DNA of 64,000 nt from Streptomyces sp. NBC_00576 (GCF_036345175.1 NZ_CP107780.1:8370001-8434000), one strand, 5' to 3'; positions 6,940-15,524 are shown, numbered from the stretch's first letter. A program made the numbers and translations. Notes: generated by a model from the sequence alone, not told the origin.

Positions 6940-8448
6940 TCACTGCGAGCCCCGGAAGCCCGGCCCCTCCACGATCAGCCCGGCGACCAGCGCACCCGAC
7001 ATGCCCGCGTGCGCAAGCCCGCCCCCAGGGTGCGACCAGCCGCCCACGCGATAGAGCCCCGGCAGCCGGGTGCTGTTGGCAGGATGCAGGAAGCCGCCTT
7101 TCCCGCCCGCGAGCGAGGGCGCCGACACACCCCCGAGGAAGGCGCCCGTCTCGTCCCCGGCGTTTCCGGGCGTCCGTATCTCCCGCCACAGGACCCGCTC
7201 GCGCAGTCCGGGAACCGCAGCCCCTGCCGCGCCGACCATGAGTTCAGCGAACCGTTCCACCGGGCCGTCCGCTGCCCAGTCACCCTTGGGCGGTGCCACC
7301 GCCGTCAGGACCACGGACTCGTGCTCCTCGTCGGGCCGCAGCGCGGGATCGTTCGGCCGCAGCACGGTCACCGTGGGCTGCGCCGGGCCGTCTCCCTCCC
7401 CGCTCACCCAGTTCAACTCGGCCTCCCGGTCCGGCGCGTGCACGACCGTGCGATGCGCGGCACCCGCCTCACGGGCCCCGCGCAGGGCCAGCAGTACGGT
7501 GAACCGGCCCGGCGACGGCGACGACGCATCGGGAAACACGTCACCGTCCTCGTCGAGCGCGTGCTCCGTCAGCCCCTTCAGCCGTACGGGATCCACGCCC
7601 GCCACGACCTGGTCGGCCTCCACGACGGTCCCGTCAGCCAGCTCCAGCCCCGCCGCCCGGCCGTCCTTCTCGACGATCCCCGAGACCTCGGCGCCGAAGA
7701 CGAACTCGACCCGCCGGGCCACGCACCGCTCGTACACCGCACGCGCCAACTCCCGGATGCCGCCCCGGACATACCAGGTGCCGAAGGCGTGCTCCATGTA
7801 CGGCAGCACGGCCGCGCTCGCCGGAACGACCCGGGGATCGAGGCCGTATGCCAGGGCATGGCTCTCCAGGAGGGCGGCCAGACGTGGGTCGCGCAGCTCC
7901 CAGGCGGCGACCTCGGCGAGCGTGCCGGCCCGACGGGTGCGCAGCAGCCGCTTGTGGGGGACCGCCGGATAGGGCTCCCGCTCGGCCAGCACCTGCCAGT
8001 CGGTCCACAGGGGCTCCTCCAGGAGCGGTCTGCGGGTGCGGTCCCAGGCCTCGCGGGCCCTGACCAGGAACTCGCCCCAGCGGTCACCCGCCCCGGCCCC
8101 GAGAGCAGTCTCCAGGGCCCGGACGACGCCCGCGCGGGACGCGTTCGGCAGGGCGACCTCCGTGCCGTCCGGGAAGACGTGCCGCGAGGACGGGTCGACC
8201 TGGACCAGCTCGACGCACTCCTCCAGGGACTGCTTGCCGGTCTTGACGAACAGGTCGCGGTAGACCGCGGGCAGGGTGAGCAGCCCGGGGCCCGTGTCGA
8301 ACGAGAACCCGTCGCGTTCGAAGCGGCGCACCGCCCCGCCGTACGTCTCCCCACGCTCGTACACCGCCACCCGGTGGCCCGCGACGGCCAGCCGGGCAGC
8401 GGCCGCCATCGCGCCCATGCCGGCGCCGATCACCGCAATCCGTGCCAT
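6940..8448 (-). CDS. FAD-dependent oxidoreductase of the phytoene desaturase/retinol saturase family
   Basis: A 502-residue flavoprotein opening with RIAVIGAGMGAMAAAARLAV and VAVYERGETYGGAVR, the FAD fold and lysine/glycine loop of the CrtI family, and ending in YRVGGWSHPGGGLAHAGMSG, the C-terminal FAD motif. There is no carotenoid gene nearby, so the substrate is unknown. I take the ATG at 8448: MARIAVIG begins directly at the fold, and a TAAAGT -10 box (8456-8461, minus strand) stands 7 bases upstream, suggesting a leaderless transcript. An in-frame start at 8487 would add 13 residues. Confidence 0.87.
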   Translation of the reverse strand: MARIAVIGAGMGAMAAAARLAVAGHRVAVYERGETYGGAVRRFERDGFSFDTGPGLLTLPAVYRDLFVKTGKQSLEECVELVQVDPSSRHVFPDGTEVALPNASRAGVVRALETALGAGAGDRWGEFLVRAREAWDRTRRPLLEEPLWTDWQVLAEREPYPAVPHKRLLRTRRAGTLAEVAAWELRDPRLAALLESHALAYGLDPRVVPASAAVLPYMEHAFGTWYVRGGIRELARAVYERCVARRVEFVFGAEVSGIVEKDGRAAGLELADGTVVEADQVVAGVDPVRLKGLTEHALDEDGDVFPDASSPSPGRFTVLLALRGAREAGAAHRTVVHAPDREAELNWVSGEGDGPAQPTVTVLRPNDPALRPDEEHESVVLTAVAPPKGDWAADGPVERFAELMVGAAGAAVPGLRERVLWREIRTPGNAGDETGAFLGGVSAPSLAGGKGGFLHPANSTRLPGLYRVGGWSHPGGGLAHAGMSGALVAGLIVEGPGFRGSQ

Positions 8449-8530
8449 GTCAGGGACTTTATCGGCCCCCACTGACAGTCCGGCCACGGGCCTGTGACCA
8501 GGGAGTTCGTGGGATTGTGGGCAACCCGAC

Positions 8531-9145
8531 TCAGCCCGGGGGCCATCCGGTCTGGACGGTGAACCGTTTCTCCTCGCGCCGCTGGGCCCGGCGCCGCAGG
8601 AAGCGTCTGATCCGGGAGACCAGGAAGTACAGCAGGAGCAGCCCGGTGAGTAGCAGCGTGCCCGCGATGATCGCCGCCGCCTCCGGGTGGAACATCGCGA
8701 ACGTCACGATGCCGGCGACCCCGAGATCCTCGGCGAAGCTCACGATCACGTTGCTGAACGGCTCCGGCGAGGTGTTGACGGCCATCCGCGTCCCGGCCTT
8801 GACCGCATGGCTGGCCAGCGCCGTCGAACCGCCGATCGCGCCCGCCGCCAGATCGGACAGCGAACCGCTCTGCCCGGCCAGCAGCGCTCCGACGACGGCC
8901 CCGGAGACCGGCCGGATCACCGTGTGCACCGCGTCCCACACCGAGTCCACGTACGGGATCTTGTCGGCGACCGCCTCGCACAGGAACAGCACGCCCGCCG
9001 CGACGAGCACCTCGGGGCGCTGCAGCGACTCGGGGACCTCGTCGCTCAGCCCGGTCGCGCCGAAGACGCCGAGGAGCAGCACCACCGCGTAGGCGTTGAT
9101 ACCGCTGGCCCAGCCGCTGGTGAAGACCAAAGGGAGTACCGACAC
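8531..9145 (-). CDS. DUF4126 family membrane protein
   Basis: A 204-residue integral membrane protein. It opens with SVLPLVFTSGWASGINAY, then has several hydrophobic segments, a Gly/Ala-rich GALLAGQSGSLSDLAAGAIG region, and a final helix followed by a basic tail (SRIRRFLRRRAQRREEKR) at the cytoplasmic face. The layout matches DUF4126, whose function is unknown. I chose the GTG at 9145 because longer in-frame starts add an Arg/Pro-rich low-complexity N-terminus. It is separated from the phytoene-desaturase-like gene by 82 bases, same strand. Confidence 0.8.
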   Translation of the reverse strand: MSVLPLVFTSGWASGINAYAVVLLLGVFGATGLSDEVPESLQRPEVLVAAGVLFLCEAVADKIPYVDSVWDAVHTVIRPVSGAVVGALLAGQSGSLSDLAAGAIGGSTALASHAVKAGTRMAVNTSPEPFSNVIVSFAEDLGVAGIVTFAMFHPEAAAIIAGTLLLTGLLLLYFLVSRIRRFLRRRAQRREEKRFTVQTGWPPG

Positions 9146-9538
9146 GGACGCGATGGTAACCAGTCGGCAACGGCGCGTCCTGGGGTTGAGTGCGCAGGGC
9201 TGAGTACACGTACCTAGGGCGAGAGATGAGTAGCCGCACGGATGGGCTGCGACCTGCGCGAACGAGAGAGTGGAGCCACGGAAAAGGGCACGGCTCCGGT
9301 ACCGCCGACACGGGGCGGCGGAACGGTGCCGAGGCCCTGGACCGCTCCTTCCGCCGATCCGTCGGCGGGAGCGAGGCACCGGGGGACCCGGGGGAACGAC
9401 CGCACGGGGGTACGGGGGTACGGGGGAGCAGGAAGGGAGCGCCGGTTCGAGGTGGCCCGCGGGGGACGCGGCCACATCGGACCGGCGCTTTCCTGTGCGT
9501 CCGCGCTTTCCTGTGCGTCCGCGTCCGGATCCGCTCGC
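9146..9538. other. Intergenic region, 393 bases, no supported gene
   Basis: It lies between the DUF4126 start and the tetR stop, both minus strand. It holds G-rich runs (GGGGGACCCGGGGG and three copies of ACGGGGGT near 9413-9426) and an 18-bp tandem duplication at 9485-9521. Open frames here have poor composition and no convincing ribosome-binding site. The promoter of the DUF4126 gene should be here but I cannot place it. Confidence 0.6.
9485..9521. repeat. Perfect tandem duplication, 18-bp unit
   Basis: CGCTTTCCTGTGCGTCCG occurs twice head to tail at 9486-9503 and 9504-9521, with the G at 9485 matching as well. It lies 18 bases after the tetR stop codon (reading minus). No third full copy is present. 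Confidence 0.95.
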
Positions 9539-10168
9539 TCAGCGGTTGCCGCCCACCCGTCCCTGGAGCAGTCGGGACAGCGCCGAGTGGACGTCGTCCA
9601 GGGAGCGTTCCGGCTGGAAGGACTGCCAGTCCAGGGCGGCGACCAGGACCATGCCGACCAGGGCCGCCGCGGTCAGCGGGATGTCGATCTCGTCGCTGAG
9701 CTCGCCGCTCGCCACGGCCTCGCGCAGGACGTCCTCGATGACCGCAACCGCCTGCTGTCTGACCACCATCAGGGTGGACTGCCAGGCCCGGTTGGTGCGC
9801 CACAACTCGGCCACGTACAGCTGGGTGAACGCCGGGTAGCGGCTGATGAAGACGAGTCCGGCCCGGACCATCGCGTCCAGGGCGTCGATCTTCGTGCCGC
9901 CGTCCCGGGCGGTCTGCTCGGCCGCCTCCCGAAGGGAGGCGGTGAGGAGTTCCACACCGTGCCGCAGCAACTCCTCGAAGAGGACGGACTTGCTCGCGAA
10001 GTTGTAGTAGACCGTGCCCTTGGCGACGCCGGCCCGCTCGGCGATCTCGTCCACCGTGGTGGCGGAGAAGCCCTGTTCGGCGATGAGCGTGACGGCGGCC
10101 TCGTAGAGCTTCTGCCGGGTGGCCTCGCGGCGCGTACCGCCGCCCGACGGGGTCCTGCTGTGTTCCAT
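9539..10168 (-). CDS. TetR family transcriptional regulator
   Basis: A 209-residue one-component regulator. The N-terminal helix-turn-helix TTVDEIAERAGVAKGTVYYN is canonical TetR, preceded by QKLYEAAVTLIAEQGFSA. The C-terminal ligand domain is helical and unassigned. It is the last gene of ABC ATPase, YhgE-like, TetR on the same strand, 44 bases after the YhgE stop. The operon promoter region carries ACTGACTGGTCAGT (13086-13099), a good TetR-type operator, so it probably represses its own operon and responds to whatever the membrane protein handles. The ATG at 10168 gives a normal length. Confidence 0.92.
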   Translation of the reverse strand: MEHSRTPSGGGTRREATRQKLYEAAVTLIAEQGFSATTVDEIAERAGVAKGTVYYNFASKSVLFEELLRHGVELLTASLREAAEQTARDGGTKIDALDAMVRAGLVFISRYPAFTQLYVAELWRTNRAWQSTLMVVRQQAVAVIEDVLREAVASGELSDEIDIPLTAAALVGMVLVAALDWQSFQPERSLDDVHSALSRLLQGRVGGNR

Positions 10169-10212
10169 GGCCCCGATTCTCACAGGAACGCCGGGCACAC
10201 GCTGACGAGACG

Positions 10213-12297
10213 TCACAGGCTCAGCTCCGGGTGCAGTCGGTCCAGGGTCCACACCTGCTTGCGGCGGGCCGCCACGGCGGTCAGCGCCAGGGCGCCGGCC
10301 GTGAACGCCGCGAACACCGCACACGCCTGCCACACCGGGCCGAGCCCGCCGCCCGTGATGAGCCTGCGCAGGGCCTCGACGACGTAACTCATCGGCATGA
10401 AGGGGTGGATCGCGTTGAAGAAGTCGGGACTGGTCTGCACGGGATAGGTGCCCCCCGCGGACGTCAACTGGAGCATCAGGAAGGCGAGTACGAGGATCCG
10501 GCCCGCTGCTCCGAAACGCGCGTTCAGCCACTGGACGATCGCCGCGAAGCACGCCGTCACCAGGAACAGGAAGCCCACCGTCCCCGCCGCCCGCACCATC
10601 TCCAGGCCGATCGCCCAGTGCAGTACGGACATCAGGGCCACGGTCTGGAGCACGCCCAGGGCGGCCACGGGGAGCCAGCCCGCCAGCGCGATGCGCCACG
10701 CGGAGGCGCCCGCGGCGAGCGCGCGCCGGTTGAGCGGAGGGATCAGCATGTAGGCGACCATCGCGCCCACCCACAGGGACAGCGGGATGAAGTACGGGGC
10801 GAATCCGGTGCCGTAGTTGGGTGCCTTGTGCAGGTCCTGGGAGGCGAGTTGGACCGGGTCGGACATCACCTGGGTGCGCGCGTCACGGTCCTGCCGGTCG
10901 TAGTCGGGGATCTGCCCTGCGCCGTCGTGCAGCCCGCCGGCGAGTTTCCCGGAGCCGTCGGCGAGCTTGAACATGCCTCCGGAGAGGTCGTCCGCGCCCG
11001 TCCTGAGGTCCCCGATGCCCGTGTCGAGGGCGGTCGCGCCGGTCCGGGCGGTGGAGAGCCCGGTGTGCAGCTTCCGCGCTCCCGCGGCGACCTGAGCGGC
11101 CCCCGCGTTGAGCTTGTCGACCTTCCGGACGACGTCGTCGAGGTCCTCGGTCAGGCGCGGGGCGCGGTCGGCGAGCGCCTGGGCCTGCTTCTGCAGGGTG
11201 GCGAGGTGCTGGTCGAGTCGGTCCAGATCGCCGTTCTGGTCGGCGACCAGTGTGCTGACGTCGTCGGCGACCGTAGCCACGTCCGCCGCTGCCTGCCTGG
11301 CCTTCTTCAGGTCGGCGCACGCGGCGTCCGGCAGCACCGCGGTCTCGCAGCGCGCTTTGTAGACCCCGTCCAGGGTGTCGGAGGCCGTGTGGGCGCCCTT
11401 GGCGGCGGCCGGGGCGGCCTTCACCAGGGTGCCGAGGTTGCGCCGGACCGTACCGGCCGAGTCGGCGACGAGCTGAGCGGCGTCCCCGATCGTCTTCTCG
11501 TTGTCCTTGAGGAAGGGCCCCAGCCGGTCCGCGACGCCGTTGACCCGGTCGGCGAGCGTCTGTGTGCCTGCCGCGACCTGCCGCGAACCGTCCGCCAGAT
11601 CGCCCGCCCCCGAGTCGAGCTTCCTCAGCCCCCGGACCAGCTTGCCGCTGACCGCCTCGGCGTCCTTCAGCCCGTCGGCGAGATCCTTGGACCCCTGCTC
11701 GGCCTTTCCGATGCCGCCCGTGAGCGTGTCGGCGCCCTTGGCGGCCTTCACGGTCTGCCCGTGGATGTCGGAGAACGAGACGAAGATCCGGTCCAGGAAC
11801 GAACGCGAGGCCTTCGTGGAGGCGGCCGTACGCACCTCGCCGAACACCGTCCGGGAGATCTGCCCGACGATGTAGTTGTTGGCGTCGTTCGTCCGCACCT
11901 GGAGCGCGCCCGTCTCCGGGGAGTCGCCCGAACTGGACGCGATCCGCTTGCTGAAGTCGGCCGGCATGGTCAGCGACAGGTAGTAAGTGCCGTCCTCGAC
12001 GCCCTCCCGGGCCTGGGCCGCACTCACCTCGTGCCACTCGAAGGTGTCACTGTCGCGCAGCCCCTTGACGATGTCGGCACCGGCCGCGAGCTTCTTCCCC
12101 GCGACGCTCGCCCCGTTGTCGGCGTTCACGAGCGCCACGGGTATGCGGTCGAGCCTTCCGTACGGGTCCCAGAAGGACCACAGATACAGGGCGCCGTACA
12201 GCAGCGGCAGCAGCAGGAGCGAGGCCAACGCTGCCCGCGGGAGCCTGCCACGGCCGAAGCGCCTGAGCTCAAGCGCGGCCAGTCTCGGGGAGCGCAT
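10213..12297 (-). CDS. YhgE/Pip domain membrane protein (ABC-2-type permease-like)
   Basis: A 694-residue protein with an N-terminal transmembrane helix (about residues 21-42), a large extracytoplasmic region and five or so C-terminal membrane segments beginning at GFAPYFIPLSLWVGAMVAY. The middle carries many heptad-like repeats (ADGLKDAE, LADGSRQVAAGTQTLADR, LDTGIGDLRTGADDLSGG), typical of YhgE/Pip coiled regions. PVALVNADNGA after the first helix is a family hallmark. It overlaps the ATPase gene by 29 bases, which supports a transporter pair. Related proteins include phage infection protein and type VII-associated EsaA; the substrate here is unknown. Confidence 0.9.
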   Translation of the reverse strand: MRSPRLAALELRRFGRGRLPRAALASLLLLPLLYGALYLWSFWDPYGRLDRIPVALVNADNGASVAGKKLAAGADIVKGLRDSDTFEWHEVSAAQAREGVEDGTYYLSLTMPADFSKRIASSSGDSPETGALQVRTNDANNYIVGQISRTVFGEVRTAASTKASRSFLDRIFVSFSDIHGQTVKAAKGADTLTGGIGKAEQGSKDLADGLKDAEAVSGKLVRGLRKLDSGAGDLADGSRQVAAGTQTLADRVNGVADRLGPFLKDNEKTIGDAAQLVADSAGTVRRNLGTLVKAAPAAAKGAHTASDTLDGVYKARCETAVLPDAACADLKKARQAAADVATVADDVSTLVADQNGDLDRLDQHLATLQKQAQALADRAPRLTEDLDDVVRKVDKLNAGAAQVAAGARKLHTGLSTARTGATALDTGIGDLRTGADDLSGGMFKLADGSGKLAGGLHDGAGQIPDYDRQDRDARTQVMSDPVQLASQDLHKAPNYGTGFAPYFIPLSLWVGAMVAYMLIPPLNRRALAAGASAWRIALAGWLPVAALGVLQTVALMSVLHWAIGLEMVRAAGTVGFLFLVTACFAAIVQWLNARFGAAGRILVLAFLMLQLTSAGGTYPVQTSPDFFNAIHPFMPMSYVVEALRRLITGGGLGPVWQACAVFAAFTAGALALTAVAARRKQVWTLDRLHPELSL

Positions 12298-13066
12298 CCA
12301 CCGTCTCCTTCTCCCGAGTCTCTTTCTCGCCTGACTCTTTCTCGCCCGGATCCTGCTCGCGCGGCAGTGTCGACACGGTGGTCGAAACAGTGACGGCCCC
12401 TTCGGGAGCCTCGCTGCACACCGCCACGACGGTCGTCCCGGCGTCGGCGAGGGACCTCAACAGAGCCCAGACCTCGCCCCGTTCGGCGTCCGACAGCTTC
12501 AGGTCGGTGTCGTCGACGCCCAGCAGCCGCGGCCCGCCGATCAGGGCCAGCGCCACGGACAGCCGCAGCGCCTCCAGCCGCTCCAGATCGCGTACGGCGG
12601 TCCGGGAGCCCTTGGGAAGTGCCTCAGGGTCGAGGCCGGCCGCCGTCAGCGCGGAGTCGACGCGCAGCTTCGCCTCGGCCGTCCGTTCCGCGCGTGGCCG
12701 CAGCAGCCCGCGCAGGGAACCGCCGAACCGGTGTTCCAGCAGCGCCCGTTCCCGTAGGTGCTCCCCGACGGTCAGGGCGGGGTCCAGGTCGGTGACGCCG
12801 GGGACGTGCGCGAGCGCGCTCACGCGGCGCACCGCCGTCGCCTGCTTGGGCAGGTGCCACTCGCCGACCGTGGCCGACCCCTCGGTGGCCCTCATCCGGC
12901 CCGTGAGCGCGAGCAGCAGGCAGGTGCGTCCGGATCCGGACGCACCCTCCACCGCGATCAGCGAGCCGGGCTCCGCGTCGAAGGACACCTCACGGAATGC
13001 CCAGCCGCGAGGCCCCTTGAGCCCGAAGGCCCGGGTGGTCACCCCGAGCCCGTGCGGACCGTCCAC
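12269..13066 (-). CDS. Degenerate ABC-type ATP-binding protein
   Basis: A 265-residue nucleotide-binding-domain protein paired with the YhgE-like gene. The Walker A position is GASGSGRT (41-48) with Arg 47 instead of the normal Lys. The Walker B region LLGVDDTD (181-188) lacks the usual Glu, and where LSGGQ is expected I read DLERLEALRLS. The last 30 residues are a Lys/Glu-rich tail with ESGEKETREKET repeats. It may bind but hydrolyse ATP poorly, or act as a regulatory subunit. The GTG at 13066 follows AAAGGTGGGG; a longer ATG frame reads through the operator region. Confidence 0.82.
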   Translation of the reverse strand: MDGPHGLGVTTRAFGLKGPRGWAFREVSFDAEPGSLIAVEGASGSGRTCLLLALTGRMRATEGSATVGEWHLPKQATAVRRVSALAHVPGVTDLDPALTVGEHLRERALLEHRFGGSLRGLLRPRAERTAEAKLRVDSALTAAGLDPEALPKGSRTAVRDLERLEALRLSVALALIGGPRLLGVDDTDLKLSDAERGEVWALLRSLADAGTTVVAVCSEAPEGAVTVSTTVSTLPREQDPGEKESGEKETREKETVDALPETGRA

Positions 13067-13085
13067 AGTTCCCCACCTTTTTTGA

Positions 13086-13129
13086 ACTGACTGGTCAGTG
13101 CAAAAGATAACTCGAACCTTCGATCGAAG
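13086..13129 (-). promoter_or_regulatory. Operator/promoter region of the ABC-YhgE-TetR operon
   Basis: ACTGAC-TG-GTCAGT (13086-13099) is a 6-bp-arm palindrome 20 bases before the ATPase start, typical of TetR operators. Reading minus, TTGCTT, 16 bases and TTATCT lie just upstream, which would place the transcription start at the operator. A perfect 12-bp palindrome CTTCGATCGAAG (13118-13129) sits between these boxes. Repression by the operon's own TetR is the natural reading. Confidence 0.6.
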
Positions 13130-13233
13130 CAAAAGACCAGGTCAGAACGGATTGTCAGTGGCATACCGCACGATGGGCACATACGGCACCTCCTGTCGGG
13201 GCGTGCCGTCACACAGACGACTGGAGGTTCGTC

Positions 13234-13827
13234 ATGGCCAGTACGAACGCAGCCGCCGCCCCTCGGCGCCGCCCCTCCGGCCCTGCCCCCTCACTGACCG
13301 GGCCGGCGGGCGACGTGCACCCCGTGCTCCGCCGGGCCACGGCCCCGCCCGCAGCCCTCGACCTGCTCGCCCAGGCCCGTGCCGGACTCGATGAGGCGGC
13401 CGTCCTGGAGACCGCGAACGAGCGGTATGCCACCGCCCACCTCGCCGCCCTGCGCACCGCCGCCGCGGTGCTCGCCGCCCGGGGCCGCCCCGAACCCACC
13501 CCGAGGCGCCGGGCACGCATCCGCAGCGCCTGGGAAGTGCTCCCCGAGATAGCGCCCGAACTCGCCGAGTGGAGCGTGCTGTTCGCCTCCGGTGCCCGCC
13601 GCCGCGCCCGCGCCGAGGCCGGCATCCAGGGTGCGGCCGGCAGCCGCGACGCCGACGACCTGATACGCGACGTGGCGATGTTCCTGCGCCTCGTCGAGCG
13701 GATGCTCGTCCTCCAGCCGGTGCTGCCCCAGCCGCGCCACGACCTGGACAGGCCCCCGAGGGCGGTCCAGGAGGAGGACCGGGAGGGAGGCAGAGAGGGA
13801 GGCAGGGACGTCCCGGACGCGGGCTGA
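13234..13827 (+). CDS. HEPN-like domain protein (SAV_6107 type)
   Basis: A 197-residue, mostly alpha-helical protein with disordered ends. The core, from about residue 38 (ALDLLAQARAGLDEAAVLET) through NERYATAHLAALRTAAAVLA, resembles the HEPN-like SAV_6107 family of actinobacteria. I do not see the RxxxxH motif of RNase HEPN toxins, and no nucleotidyltransferase partner is adjacent, so a toxin role is not supported. The last 30 residues are acidic/basic low complexity (EEDREGGREGGRD). The ATG follows CTGGAGGTTCGTC. Confidence 0.72.
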   Translation: MASTNAAAAPRRRPSGPAPSLTGPAGDVHPVLRRATAPPAALDLLAQARAGLDEAAVLETANERYATAHLAALRTAAAVLAARGRPEPTPRRRARIRSAWEVLPEIAPELAEWSVLFASGARRRARAEAGIQGAAGSRDADDLIRDVAMFLRLVERMLVLQPVLPQPRHDLDRPPRAVQEEDREGGREGGRDVPDAG

Positions 13828-13962
13828 GACGGTCGACCGGGTAGGTCACCGGAGGCAATAAGGTGGGGAAGCCGCAGCTTTTCCGCAGCCCACCGGGGCC
13901 GGGAAGGCACCCCGTTCGCTCCGCCGCGCAAGAGGCGGTGCCGCGCCGAGGAGTCACCTGCC

Positions 13963-14733
13963 GTGTCGGACCCGATGCGACCCCGCTCTTCCCTCCGTAC
14001 AGCCGTGGTCTGGGAGGTCCTCCAGGACGCCCTGGAACGCCGCGTCAAAGCCACGGGGCGAGAGTCGCTGGACGTCCTCGACACCGGCGGCGGCAGCGGC
14101 AACTTCGCGGTGCCTGTCGCCCGCCTGGGCCACCGTGTCACCGTCGTCGACCCGAGCCCCAACGCACTGTTCGCGCTGGAGCGCCGGGCCGCCGAGGCCG
14201 GTGTCGCCGACCGCGTCCGGGGCGTCCAGGGCGACGCGCACGGCCTCTTCGACGTGGTCGAGCGCGGTGGCTACGACGCGGTGCTCTGCCACGGCGTCCT
14301 GGAGTACGTGGACGACCCCGCCGAGGGCGTCCGCAACGTGGTGGCCGCCCTGCGCTCCGAGGGCGTCCTCAGCCTGCTCGCCGCCGGACTCGGCGGCGCC
14401 GTGCTCGCGCGGGCCCTCGCCGGGCACTTCAAGGAGGCCAAGCGGGCGCTCGACGACCCGAACGGCCGCTGGGGCGAGAGTGACCCCGTCCCCCACCGGT
14501 TCACCGCCGAACAGCTCACCGGGCTGGTCGAGGGTGCGGGCCTGCGCGTGGGCGCCGTCCACGGCGTACGGATCTTCGCCGACCTGGTGCCCGGGGTCCT
14601 CGTGGACACCGAGCCGGGCGCCCTGGACGCGCTGCTGAAGCTGGAGGCCGCGGCGGCCGAGCAGGCCGCGTTCCACTCCGTGGCCACCCAGCTTCATGTG
14701 CTCGGCGAGACTCCGGGTGCCGCCGAGGTCTGA
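13963..14733 (+). CDS. Class I SAM-dependent methyltransferase
   Basis: A 256-residue protein. Motif I is VLDTGGGSGNFAVPVA (from about residue 38), the acidic SAM-ribose loop is VTVVDPSPNAL, and YDAVLCHGVLEYV is motif IV. HRFTAEQLTGLVEGAGLRVG is a typical C-terminal part of SmtA/UbiE-like enzymes. The substrate is unknown. The GTG at 13963 follows GAGGAGTCACCTGCC. It is in the same direction as the HEPN-like gene 135 bases upstream. Confidence 0.88.
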   Translation: MSDPMRPRSSLRTAVVWEVLQDALERRVKATGRESLDVLDTGGGSGNFAVPVARLGHRVTVVDPSPNALFALERRAAEAGVADRVRGVQGDAHGLFDVVERGGYDAVLCHGVLEYVDDPAEGVRNVVAALRSEGVLSLLAAGLGGAVLARALAGHFKEAKRALDDPNGRWGESDPVPHRFTAEQLTGLVEGAGLRVGAVHGVRIFADLVPGVLVDTEPGALDALLKLEAAAAEQAAFHSVATQLHVLGETPGAAEV

Positions 14734-15008
14734 GTCACCTCCCGGGGCGGACCGCTGATCAGGGGCTCGGCCGCAGATGGAGTACGCCACACGCCCCCCG
14801 ATCGGACGCCCGGAGCCGTATGATCGAGGGAGACCGCTCTGCATGACGGGCCGGTTGCTGGGGAATGAACGCCTCAGTGAACCGGACGGCCATGGCGGAT
14901 TCCGGTTGCCAATTGGCGTAGAGGGGCGGGTTTCACGGGGGCGATTCCCTGCCTATCCTGAAGGGGACCCCCGGTCGCCCCGGCGACTGCACGAATGAGG
15001 AGGACTCC

Positions 15009-15419
15009 GTGCCGCTCTCGGAGCACGAGCAGCGAATGCTCGAGCAGATGGAGCGAGCGCTGTACGCCGAAGATCCCAAGTTCGCGACAGCGCTTGAAGG
15101 AAGCGGGCTGCGCACGTACACCCGGCGACGGGTCTACCAGGCGGTCGCGGGCTTCCTCGTAGGTATCGCGCTCCTCATGGCCGGAATGGTCGCAGTGCAG
15201 ATCTGGCTGAGCGTGGTGGGATTCCTCGTCATGCTGGGCTGCGCGGTACTGGCCGTGACGGGCTGGCGCAAGGCTCCCAAGCCGGGCGAACAGCCCGCCG
15301 CGGGTGCTGCCCCCGGAGCTCCGCATGCTCGCCGACAGGGCCGGCAGCGGCGCTCCATGATGGACCGCATCGAGGAGCGCTGGCAGCGCCGCCGCGACGA
15401 ACAGCAGGGTGGCCAGTAG
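15009..15419 (+). CDS. DUF3040 family membrane protein
   Basis: A 136-residue protein with the DUF3040 opening PLSEHEQRMLEQMERALYAE, two adjacent hydrophobic helices (about residues 45-65 and 68-86) and a basic C-terminus (MMDRIEERWQRRRDEQQ). The family is found in actinobacteria, often beside the division cluster; its function is unknown. The GTG at 15009 follows ATGAGGAGGACTCC, a strong ribosome-binding site. Upstream, 14734-15008 holds a TATCCT -10-like box near 14953. A strong hairpin follows the gene. Confidence 0.88.
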   Translation: MPLSEHEQRMLEQMERALYAEDPKFATALEGSGLRTYTRRRVYQAVAGFLVGIALLMAGMVAVQIWLSVVGFLVMLGCAVLAVTGWRKAPKPGEQPAAGAAPGAPHARRQGRQRRSMMDRIEERWQRRRDEQQGGQ

Positions 15420-15451
15420 CCCTTCGGGCCGCAGTTCCCCGAGTTGTGACC

Positions 15452-15514
15452 GCAGGACGTGAAACGGCGGTGGCCCGGAACCCCCAGGGGTTCCGGGCCA
15501 CCGCCATGTCCTGC
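15452..15514. terminator. Strong bidirectional terminator between DUF3040 and transglutaminase genes
   Basis: GGCGGTGGCCCGGAACCC (from 15466) pairs perfectly with GGGTTCCGGGCCACCGCC (to 15505), about 18 bp with a 4-base loop. An outer 7-bp stem GCAGGAC (15452-15458) with GTCCTGC (15508-15514) extends it. The two flanking genes converge here, so it can serve both. Confidence 0.85.
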
Positions 15515-15524
15515 CGCCGTGGCG

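Noticed and set aside
5851..8475. An 874-codon plus-strand frame
   Set aside because: It starts in another frame of the Tyr-rich gene and continues antisense to the phytoene-desaturase-like gene; composition is Arg/Thr/Ser-rich noise.
9190..9699. A plus-strand frame through the 9146-9538 gap
   Set aside because: It is G-rich low complexity, continues antisense into tetR and has no ribosome-binding site.
13234..13827. HEPN-like gene as part of a toxin-antitoxin or defence pair
   Set aside because: No RxxxxH motif was seen and no nucleotidyltransferase or antitoxin gene is adjacent.
14777..14998. A short frame before the DUF3040 gene, with a TATGAT box and an ATG at 14843
   Set aside because: No recognised domain, and the ribosome-binding-site position would fall on the transcription start. 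It is more likely leader DNA; not firm enough to list.
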